Assembly: GCF_002278925.1 (NCBI RefSeq)
Contig: NZ_NCJH01000007.1
Coordinates: 336,891-400,890 of the forward strand
Direction of reading: 5' to 3'
DNA from: Polaromonas sp. 39-63-25
Lineage (GTDB): Bacteria; Pseudomonadota; Gammaproteobacteria; Burkholderiales; Burkholderiaceae_C
Length of the DNA: 64,000 bases
Positions 57,813-64,000 of the stretch are shown here, one piece after another. Both the position numbers and the translations under genes were made by a program. Numbering within the stretch: the stretch's first letter is position 1; each line of letters starts with the position of its first letter. The notes beneath the pieces are model-generated. The model saw only the letters and a program-made list of their open reading frames with translations, was not told the DNA's origin and did no database searches.

Positions 57813-59438
57813 TCAGGCCAGGGCGACGTCGCGCCCCGTCAGCCTTTTGACCAGTCCCTGCGCCAGCCGGTTCACGGTGCCGTAAATCGACAACTGGGGG
57901 TTGGCCCCAATGCTGGTGGGAAAAATCGAGCCATCGTGAACCGACAGGTTGTCAAGCTGCCAGTGCACGCCGTCGGGTCGCGTCACCCCCCGCTTTTCCT
58001 CGCCGCCCAGGCCGCAGCCCCCCATCACGTGCGCACTCACGACCTTGGTGAGCAGCGGCTTCATGGGCAGGGCGTTGACCGCATCGCGCGCTTCGCCCCA
58101 GCTTGTGTAGGGGTGGGCCATTTCATGCAGGGGCAGCACCTGGCGTGCGCCTGCGGCGAACTGGATTTCCAGCATCGACAGCAAGGCGCGGCGGGCGCCG
58201 TCCATCACATAGTCGGTCAGTGGGTAATCCAGCACGGCGGAGCCGTCTGCGCGTAATTTGACTTTTCCGCCGCGTGACTGGTCGTGGAAGCCGTCACGCA
58301 GCAAAGCCAGCAGGGTATGGTTGTGCGGGAACCTCTCCAGCAATGCCTGCTGGCGCTGGCCAAAACCCGGCACCGTCGATGCAAAAATAATGGGATGCAG
58401 CGGCGGCGCCTCCAGCTTGTAGCCGATGGGCCCATCGATGGCCTGGGTGTCGAGGAAATGATCGGTGTAAATGGTTTGCGGAGCGCCGCTCCAGGCTTGG
58501 ACTTTCTGCTCGAACACCCCCGAGCTCATCACCACCGGATGCAGGAAAGTCCGGGTTCCCAGCAGCCCGTGCGGATCGGGTGCGTTCGAACGCAGCAGCA
58601 CCGCCGGTGAATTGATCGCACCACCCGCCAGCACAAAATGTTTTGCTATTATTTTAGTAGCCATCTGCGCAGATGTAGCGGGGTCTGGAGCCCCATTTGG
58701 CATCACACGGCGGCAGTACAGCGCGATGACCTTGCCGTTGGCCAGTTCGAACTTTTCCACGCGCATTTCGGTCAGCAATTGCGCACCACGGTCCAGCGCG
58801 GCCGGGATGGTGGTCACCAGCATGGATTGCTTCGCATTGGTCGGGCAACCCAGGCCGCAGGAGCCCAGACTCCAGCAGCCCTTGACGTTGCGCGAAATGG
58901 CCGCCGCCTGGATACCCAGTCTGGCCGCCCCCCGGCGCAACAAGTCATTGTTTTCGTTGGGGGCGGTGAGCCACGGCAGGATGTTCAGGCGCTGCTCGGC
59001 TTGGGCAAAATAGGGGGCAAGCGCCTCCACGCTGTAGTCCGCCAGGCCAAACCGGTCCTGCCAGAATTGCAGGGTCGGCGCGGGCGTCCTGAAAGAACTG
59101 GTCCAGTTGACGGTGGTGGAGCCACCGACACAGCGACCCTGCAGGATGTTGATCGCCTTGTCTTCGGTCTTTCGCGCAGCACTCTCCTGGTAAAGCTGCG
59201 GATAGGCGTCCGACTCCCTCTGGCGGAAGTCGCTGCTGCTTTTCAGCGGCCCCTCTTCGATCATCACCACCTGCAAACCGGCCCTGGCAAGCAACTCGGC
59301 GGTGATGCCGGCACCGGCGCCGCTGCCGACAATGGCAACATCGCAGACAATTTTTTCGGGTGCGGGGCCCAGGGCGCCGCCCAGAACTTTCCAGCCGCGC
59401 GTCAAACCCTCAAGGATCGGGTCTGGGATGTGACTCAT
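57813..59438 (-). CDS. GMC family FAD-dependent oxidoreductase
   Basis: 541 residues. The FAD-binding motif 'VAIVGSGAGAGITAELLA' is near the N-terminus with 'VVMIEEG'; 'GRCVGGSTTVNWTS' is the GMC flavin loop; the catalytic His/Asn pair is in 'SAHVMGGCGLGG' and 'IGANPQLSIYGTV'. It oxidises an alcohol group, possibly of a sterol or sugar-like compound. Start ATG 59438 follows the Tat-signal partner gene by 16 bases. A dispersed repeat is embedded at 58642. No signal peptide of its own, so it probably uses the partner for export. Confidence 0.9.
   Translation of the reverse strand: MSHIPDPILEGLTRGWKVLGGALGPAPEKIVCDVAIVGSGAGAGITAELLARAGLQVVMIEEGPLKSSSDFRQRESDAYPQLYQESAARKTEDKAINILQGRCVGGSTTVNWTSSFRTPAPTLQFWQDRFGLADYSVEALAPYFAQAEQRLNILPWLTAPNENNDLLRRGAARLGIQAAAISRNVKGCWSLGSCGLGCPTNAKQSMLVTTIPAALDRGAQLLTEMRVEKFELANGKVIALYCRRVMPNGAPDPATSAQMATKIIAKHFVLAGGAINSPAVLLRSNAPDPHGLLGTRTFLHPVVMSSGVFEQKVQAWSGAPQTIYTDHFLDTQAIDGPIGYKLEAPPLHPIIFASTVPGFGQRQQALLERFPHNHTLLALLRDGFHDQSRGGKVKLRADGSAVLDYPLTDYVMDGARRALLSMLEIQFAAGARQVLPLHEMAHPYTSWGEARDAVNALPMKPLLTKVVSAHVMGGCGLGGEEKRGVTRPDGVHWQLDNLSVHDGSIFPTSIGANPQLSIYGTVNRLAQGLVKRLTGRDVALA
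58642..58703 (+). repeat. Dispersed ATAGC-type repeat inside the GMC gene
   Basis: 'tttgctattattttagtagc' then CATCTGCGCAG and 'gggtctggagccccattt', parallel to the intergenic copies. In the antisense frame it encodes about 20 residues (NGAPDPATSAQMATKIIA) in a loop of the oxidoreductase. Confidence 0.65.
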
Positions 59439-59454
59439 GCGGTATTCACTACTT

Positions 59455-59961
59455 TCAGATCCGTACCGGACCGGGATAGCCCAGTTGCGGCCAGGTGGAC
59501 GGATCTGAAAAATAAGCCGCTGCGGTGATGTCATGCAATGCGGCATAAGCCTGCCGGCGAAGCACCAGCCCCGACAGCCGCATCTGCTGGAGTGACTGCT
59601 GGATCCGGGCCTCTGTGGCCAAGGACCACTGATCACCCAGTCCGGCCAGTGCGCGGCGCCCCGGGTCACTGGCCAGCAGCGACAGCAGTTGCGAGAGCTC
59701 GGCCTGCGCATGGGGTGGCAATGCCAGGGCCAGTTCATCCACGCGGTTCAGCAAACCCGTCAGGGCGTCCTGCCTCGGGGCATCCTCGCGCGGCAGGCTT
59801 TGATCGAGCACGGCACGGCCGACGGCTTTGAAGACCTCGCGACCGGCGGGACTGAGCAGGCCCTCGCGCAAACCCGGCGACAGCAGGGCTGCTGCGCCAC
59901 CGGCAAGGACCAGCACCTCTGCGGATAGCACACCGAGCTTGAGTAAGGTCCTTCTTTGCAT
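59455..59961 (-). CDS. Tat-signal small subunit, gluconate 2-dehydrogenase subunit 3-like
   Basis: 168 residues. The N-terminus 'MQRRTLLKLGVLSAEVLVLA' is a twin-arginine-type signal; the rest is helical, ending in 'ALHDITAAAYFSDPSTWPQL' and 'YPGPV', typical of the small subunit accompanying GMC dehydrogenases. It probably carries the flavin subunit to the periplasm. First gene of the GMC-lipase operon, divergent from the 60030 gene with a 68-base spacer. Confidence 0.82.
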   Translation of the reverse strand: MQRRTLLKLGVLSAEVLVLAGGAAALLSPGLREGLLSPAGREVFKAVGRAVLDQSLPREDAPRQDALTGLLNRVDELALALPPHAQAELSQLLSLLASDPGRRALAGLGDQWSLATEARIQQSLQQMRLSGLVLRRQAYAALHDITAAAYFSDPSTWPQLGYPGPVRI

Positions 59962-60029
59962 GGCTGGAGTTTCGCATGCACGCCTGCGCTTTCAATAGGG
60001 CGCCACACCTAGATAAACTCGGTGTTTAT

Positions 60030-60764
60030 ATGGACCCAGCCGCCTCCCGAATTCGCGAAGCCATGCAGGTCGTTTCGCTGCTGCGGCAAAGCCGCCTGGC
60101 CAACCCCGAACTTCATGTCGCCTGCCTGGAGGTCAAGCGTTTCCAGGCGCAGCGTTTCACGGCAACTTACGCCGACCTCCTCGACAGCCACCGCTATCGG
60201 CGAGCAGCTTCTTTTTTCCTGGACGAGTTGTATGGCGACAAGGACTATGCGCAGCGGGACCAGCAGTTTTCCCGGATTGCAAACACCATCGCCCGTCTTT
60301 TCCCCGAGGCGGTGGCCGAAACAGCGGCAGCTCTGGCCGAAGTGCACGCCCTGACCGAGGCGCTGGATGACCGGATGGCGCAGCAATGGCTGCTCGACCG
60401 TGCAGGCGGACAGGCCGCCCGCTACATCCGGTGCTGGCGCGCGGTCGGTGACATGGCGGCGCGGCAGCGGCAACTGCAGGTGGTTCTGCACCTCGGCCAG
60501 GAGCTTGACCACCTCACACATATGCGGGGCCTGCGCAGCCTGCTGAAGATGATGCGGACGCCGGCGGCAGCCGCAGGACTGAGCGCACTGCAGAATTTTC
60601 TTGAAGCCGGGTTTGATGCTTTTTCCCAGATGAAAGGCGCCACGGAATTTTTGAATGTGGTGGAGGCCCGGGAATCAGCCTTGATTCATTCCCTCTTCAG
60701 CGATGATGCTGTCGCCTGCGAGACCTTTTTGCGTCAACTTCTTGTCCGTACACCTCTGCATTAG
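60030..60764 (+). CDS. FFLEELYG-type conserved protein of unknown function
   Basis: 244 residues, mostly alpha-helical. The motif 'FFLDELYGDKDYAQRD' (about 68-83) matches a conserved proteobacterial family usually annotated as FFLEELY protein. No catalytic residues are obvious. It stands divergent from the GMC operon and 59 bases upstream of fadD in the same direction. ATG 60030 was chosen over an upstream in-frame start because it fits family length; the ribosome site is weak. Confidence 0.78.
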   Translation: MDPAASRIREAMQVVSLLRQSRLANPELHVACLEVKRFQAQRFTATYADLLDSHRYRRAASFFLDELYGDKDYAQRDQQFSRIANTIARLFPEAVAETAAALAEVHALTEALDDRMAQQWLLDRAGGQAARYIRCWRAVGDMAARQRQLQVVLHLGQELDHLTHMRGLRSLLKMMRTPAAAAGLSALQNFLEAGFDAFSQMKGATEFLNVVEARESALIHSLFSDDAVACETFLRQLLVRTPLH

Positions 60765-60823
60765 GACAAGCCCCATACGCGTGATGCTCCGCTGCTTTCA
60801 CAATGGCGCACAAGGAGTTTTTA

Positions 60824-62509
60824 ATGGACAAGTTCTGGCTCAAGAGTTATCCCGAGGGTGTGCCGCACGACATCGACCCCGAGCAGTTCCGCTCGCTAAA
60901 CCAGTTGCTTGAGGACTCCTTCAGGAAAAATGCAACGCGCCCTTTTTCAGTCTGCATGGATCGCTGGATGTCCTACGGGGAGCTGGATGAGCTGTCCTCA
61001 GCGCTAGGCGCTTGGTTGCAGCATCTGGGACTGGAGCCCGGTGCGCGGGTGGCCATCATGCTGCCGAATATTCCGCAGTTTGCGGTCACCATGGCGGGAA
61101 TCCTGCGCGCTGGCTACACCTGCGTGAACGTCAACCCGCTCTACACCGCACGCGAACTCGAGCACCAGCTCAAGGACTCGGGCGCCACCAGCATCGTGAT
61201 CCTGGAGAATTTTGCGGGGACGCTTGAAGAGGTGATTGACAGGACGCCCGTCAAACACGTTGTGATCGCGTCCATGGGGGATTTGCTGGGCCCCTGGTAT
61301 GGCCGCTGGATCACCTTCGCCGTCCGGCACCTCGCAAAAATGGTCCCAGCTTACAAACTGCCGCTGACCAATGGCCGCACAGTGACACCTTTCAAACGCG
61401 CCATCACCGACGGTGGGGGGATGGTCCTCAAACCCGCCCAAAGCACTCTGGATTCAGTCGCCTTTCTGCAATACACAGGCGGGACCACAGGTTTGTCCAA
61501 AGGCGCGGTCCTGACGCACCGCAATATCGTCGCAGCCATCCTGCAGGCAGAAGCCTGGTTCACCCCGGCTCTGCGTCGTCTTGGAGATGTCAGTAAAACC
61601 AACGGCATCGCTGCATTGCCGCTGTACCATATCTTCGCGTTGACACTGTGCCTGCTGGCGATCCGCTGGGGATCCCATCTGACACTGATCCCGAACCCTC
61701 GTGATTTCGGGAAGTTTATTGAAGTACTGAAAAAGCGCCCGTTTCACATGCTTCCGGCAGTCAACACCTTGTTCAACGCACTCCTGCAACATCCGCAAAT
61801 CAAGAGCGTTGATTTTTCCCATCTCTGCGTGTCCCAAGCGGGCGGCATGGCTGCCTCCGAGGGAACGGCCAAACACTGGTTGCAAGTCACCGGGTGCCCC
61901 ATGATTGAAGGCTGGGGCATGAGCGAGACTTGCGCGATCGGCACCAACAACCCTGTTCTCAATACCGAGTTCAGCGGCACCATCGGCCTTCCGCTACCCA
62001 GCATAGAGATTGCGATCAAGGACGATGAGGGTCGTTCGCTGCCGGTTGGCGAGTCGGGCGAGATCTGCATCAAGGGCCCGCAGGTGATGACCGGTTATTA
62101 CCAGCAACCCGCCGAGAACGAGAAGGCCTTTACCGACGACGGGTTCATGCGAACCGGGGACATCGGCATCATGGATGAGCGAGGCTATACGAAAATTGTC
62201 GACCGCAAGAAGGACATGATCATTGTTTCCGGCTTCAACGTCTTTCCCAATGAGCTCGAAAATGTCGTCTCCCTGTGCCCGGGTGTCGTTGAATGTGCGG
62301 CCATTGGCATCGCAGACGACAAGCAGGGGGAGGCCATCAAGATTTTCATCGTCAAAAGCGATCCTACGCTCACGGAAGAACAGATTGCCGAGTATTGCAA
62401 GCAGAATCTCACGGGTTACAAGCGCCCCAAATACATCGAGTTTCGGGACGACCTGCCTAAAACCAATGTCGGAAAAATCCTCCGACGTGAACTGCGAACA
62501 GCGGCCTGA
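60824..62509 (+). CDS. fadD: Long-chain fatty acid--CoA ligase
   Basis: 561 residues. The AMP-binding P-loop is 'QYTGGTTGLSKGAVLTH', the acyl-adenylate motif 'MIEGWGMSETC', then 'MTGYYQQPAENEKAFTDDG' and 'MRTGDIGIMDERG', and the C-terminal lysine in 'NVGKILRREL'. It activates long-chain fatty acids to acyl-CoA at the membrane face. AAGGAG precedes ATG 60824. The MBL hydrolase starts 21 bases after its stop. Confidence 0.95.
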   Translation: MDKFWLKSYPEGVPHDIDPEQFRSLNQLLEDSFRKNATRPFSVCMDRWMSYGELDELSSALGAWLQHLGLEPGARVAIMLPNIPQFAVTMAGILRAGYTCVNVNPLYTARELEHQLKDSGATSIVILENFAGTLEEVIDRTPVKHVVIASMGDLLGPWYGRWITFAVRHLAKMVPAYKLPLTNGRTVTPFKRAITDGGGMVLKPAQSTLDSVAFLQYTGGTTGLSKGAVLTHRNIVAAILQAEAWFTPALRRLGDVSKTNGIAALPLYHIFALTLCLLAIRWGSHLTLIPNPRDFGKFIEVLKKRPFHMLPAVNTLFNALLQHPQIKSVDFSHLCVSQAGGMAASEGTAKHWLQVTGCPMIEGWGMSETCAIGTNNPVLNTEFSGTIGLPLPSIEIAIKDDEGRSLPVGESGEICIKGPQVMTGYYQQPAENEKAFTDDGFMRTGDIGIMDERGYTKIVDRKKDMIIVSGFNVFPNELENVVSLCPGVVECAAIGIADDKQGEAIKIFIVKSDPTLTEEQIAEYCKQNLTGYKRPKYIEFRDDLPKTNVGKILRRELRTAA

Positions 62510-62530
62510 TGGCTCTCTTCAGGCTGTGCG

Positions 62531-63451
62531 ATGCCTGACATGACGCTGCCCAAAGGCCTCCAGGTTTTTGAGCGGGGCTGGCTGTCGTCAAACAATGTCC
62601 TGTTTTTGGGGGGCGAGTCATGTGCTCTTGTTGACAGCGGTTACAGCACGCATTCGGACCAGACTGTTGAACTGGCTCAATCAGCGCTGCGCGGGCGGTC
62701 ATTGAATTTGTTGCTGAACACCCATTTGCACAGCGATCACTGTGGCGGCAATGCTGCGCTCCAGCAGGCGTATCCCGGACTTACGACCCTTATTCCACCC
62801 GGTCAGGCTGATCTGGTGGCGATATGGGATGCAGAGGCCCTGACTTATCTGCCAACTGGACAACTTTGCCCCCGCTTCAAGTACGACGGTTGCCTCTTGC
62901 CGGGCGCAGAAATCCCGCTGGCTGATGTGATGTGGCAAATTCACGCTGCACCGGGACACGATCCTCATTCGCTTGTTCTGTTCGAACCCTCTTCACGCAC
63001 ATTGATCTCCGCCGATGCCTTGTGGGAAAAGGGGTTCGGCGTGGTTTTCCCGGAACTGGAAGGTGAAAGAGCATTCGGTGAGGTCGGAGCCACGCTCGAT
63101 CTGATTGAGCAGCTGGATCCTCGCTGGGTCATCCCTGGTCATGGCCCTGTGTTTATGTACCGGGCAGAGGTCCTTGCGCGATCCCGCGAGCGACTCGACG
63201 CTTTTGTCAAGAACCCGGCACGGCATGCGCACCATGCGGCCAAGGTCCTGCTCAAGTTCAAGCTCCTTGAACAGCAGCAACTGCTTTACGCTGATTTCGC
63301 GAACTGGGCTGCCGGCACACGTTATTTCCAGCTTATTCGCGAGAGGTTTTTCCTCGCCACTCCCATGGTGGATTGGATCGCTCAACTCACCGATGAGCTG
63401 GTTCGCTCCGCGGTTGCCCTCAAAGAGGGCGCGATGGTCTTCAATGCCTGA
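62531..63451 (+). CDS. MBL-fold metallo-hydrolase (GloB-like)
   Basis: 306 residues. The metal motif is 'LNTHLHSDHCGGNAAL' (HxHxDH) with additional ligands in 'AAPGHDPHSLVLFEP' and 'SADALWEKGFG' and a late 'IPGHGPVFM'. It lies in the same operon as fadD and may act on acyl-CoA or another ester, by context only. The C-terminal helical part (about 210-306) is of the kind found in many MBL proteins. Ends 69 bases before the rRNA terminators. Confidence 0.87.
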   Translation: MPDMTLPKGLQVFERGWLSSNNVLFLGGESCALVDSGYSTHSDQTVELAQSALRGRSLNLLLNTHLHSDHCGGNAALQQAYPGLTTLIPPGQADLVAIWDAEALTYLPTGQLCPRFKYDGCLLPGAEIPLADVMWQIHAAPGHDPHSLVLFEPSSRTLISADALWEKGFGVVFPELEGERAFGEVGATLDLIEQLDPRWVIPGHGPVFMYRAEVLARSRERLDAFVKNPARHAHHAAKVLLKFKLLEQQQLLYADFANWAAGTRYFQLIRERFFLATPMVDWIAQLTDELVRSAVALKEGAMVFNA

Positions 63452-63519
63452 GGCCAGCGGAAGATCCAGAAACGGCATAGCCTGCTCAAAGCAGGGCTCC
63501 AGACCCGTGCGCCCATAAA

Positions 63520-63551
63520 AAAAACTCCGCGTCTTTAGGTACGGAGTTTTT
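63520..63551 (-). terminator. rrn terminator 2 (AAAAACTCCG hairpin)
   Basis: AAAAACTCCG pairs with CGGAGTTTTT over 10 bases with a 12-base loop. On the minus strand it ends in a T run (GGAGTTTTTTTT). It also reads as a terminator for the plus-strand MBL gene, so it is probably bidirectional. Confidence 0.85.
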
Positions 63552-63591
63552 CATTTGAAGGCCAGGGCATTTTCAGCCGCACAAAAGAAAA

Positions 63592-63618
63592 CGCCCAGTT
63601 GACGTTATCAACTGGGCG
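63592..63618 (-). terminator. rrn terminator 1 (CGCCCAGTTGA hairpin)
   Basis: CGCCCAGTTGA and TCAACTGGGCG form an 11-base-pair stem, followed on the minus strand by TTTTCTTTT. It lies 15 bases past the 5S gene. Confidence 0.85.
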
Positions 63619-63633
63619 CATCTTGCTGTAAGA

Positions 63634-63748
63634 GCCTGACGATGTCCTACTTTCACACGGGAATCCGCACTATCATCGGCGCTAAGTCGTTTCACTGTCC
63701 TGTTCGGGATGGGAAGGAGTGGTACCAACTTGCTATGGTCATCAGGCA
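63634..63748 (-). rRNA. rrf: 5S ribosomal RNA
   Basis: The minus strand starts with GCCTGATGACCATAGC and contains 'accactccttcccatcccga' and 'tagtgcggattcccgtgtga', the conserved 5S core, ending in 'catcgtcaggct'; the ends pair as helix I. Length about 115 bases. Confidence 0.95.
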
Positions 63749-63892
63749 TAACTTTTTGATCGATTGTTCAAGGAACAACCCATCGAATTCATAGAGCAAA
63801 TCAGCTTTTATTTAATGTCTTGCACTCTTGCGAGTGCAGTATTTTGAATGCGTCACTTTGGCATAACAACCTTGAATCTAATCAAAGTTATA
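63749..63892 (-). other. 23S-5S internal transcribed spacer
   Basis: 144 bases, AT-richer than the surrounding chromosome. A stem TGCACTC-TTGC-GAGTGCA at 63821-63838 may be a processing site. No tRNA is present. Confidence 0.8.
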
Positions 63893-64000
63893 GGGTCAAG
63901 TCGCACGAGCAATTAGTATCAGTTAGCTTAACGCATTACTGCGCTTCCACACCTGACCTATCAACGTCCTGGTCTTGAACGACTCTTTAGGGGGCTCAAG
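63893..64000 (-). rRNA. rrl: 23S ribosomal RNA, 3' end only
   Basis: The minus strand here reads 'gtgtggaagcgcagtaatgc', 'taagctaactgatactaatt' and ends CGTGCGACTTGACCCT, the typical 3' end of a betaproteobacterial 23S gene. The rest lies beyond the right edge. Confidence 0.95.

Noticed and set aside
63749-63892. A tRNA gene in the spacer between 23S and 5S
   Set aside because: No cloverleaf or T-loop motif is visible; only one short hairpin.
1-64000. Prophage or insertion sequences
   Set aside because: No integrase, transposase, terminal repeats or structural phage gene was recognised; the repeats seen are short non-coding elements.

Overview
The window is GC-rich bacterial chromosome from a betaproteobacterium, most likely family Comamonadaceae (Polaromonas/Rhodoferax/Variovorax-like). 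This is inferred from the gene order (glyQ-glyS-gmhB-plsC-ygjP; a LiuR leucine operon carrying can and aceK), from dispersed intergenic repeats typical of that family, and from the rRNA operon whose 3' end (23S tail, 5S, two terminators) closes the window on the minus strand. No prophage, transposase, CRISPR array or tRNA was seen.

Layout. 1-4500: the start of a YCII-type gene, a GST/DoxX pair divergent from a LysR regulator, a HAD phosphatase, a YchJ-like protein and a rhodanese. 4503-13900: a LiuR (MerR-type) regulon for leucine/isovalerate and acyl-CoA breakdown (thioesterase, isovaleryl-CoA dehydrogenase, carbonic anhydrase, AceK, a small membrane protein, thiolase, SDR, acyl-CoA dehydrogenase) with two palindromic operators, plus a divergent metallo-beta-lactamase-fold hydrolase. 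13970-21800: two PAS-rich histidine kinases, a response regulator with an excisionase-like HTH, and an N-terminally truncated receiver. 21885-32586: the housekeeping envelope/translation block corC-lnt / glyQ-glyS-gmhB-plsC-ygjP, interrupted by a plus-strand sodium symporter/amidohydrolase pair. 32819-39560: a MarR-controlled sulfatase and Bug-type binding protein, a GNAT, and an Lrp regulator divergent from hppD-phhA (phenylalanine/tyrosine catabolism).

39665-56800 is the unusual part. A plus-strand operon encodes a class III nucleotide cyclase with TPRs, a PAP2/vanadium-haloperoxidase-fold enzyme with ten Gly-Gly-Tyr repeats at its N-terminus, a subtilisin-like protease without signal peptide, a small protein with a histone-like Lys/Ala tail, and a methyltransferase. 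Facing it on the minus strand are a zinc-ribbon/cyclase/AAA/TPR protein, a protealysin-like M4 protease, a Crp-family regulator with an intact cyclic-nucleotide pocket, a PAS-LuxR regulator with a perfect CRP-type box upstream, a dCache hybrid kinase, and a receiver-cyclase protein whose cyclase domain looks degenerate. I read this as a cyclic-nucleotide-linked signalling and processing locus. It is the best candidate here for an undescribed system.

56883-63451 holds a GMC oxidoreductase with its Tat-signal partner and a lipase-like hydrolase, divergent from an FFLEELYG-type protein, a long-chain acyl-CoA ligase and another MBL hydrolase, before the rRNA operon. Several dispersed repeat families recur throughout. 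Some copies lie inside or at the ends of coding regions and supply protein sequence.
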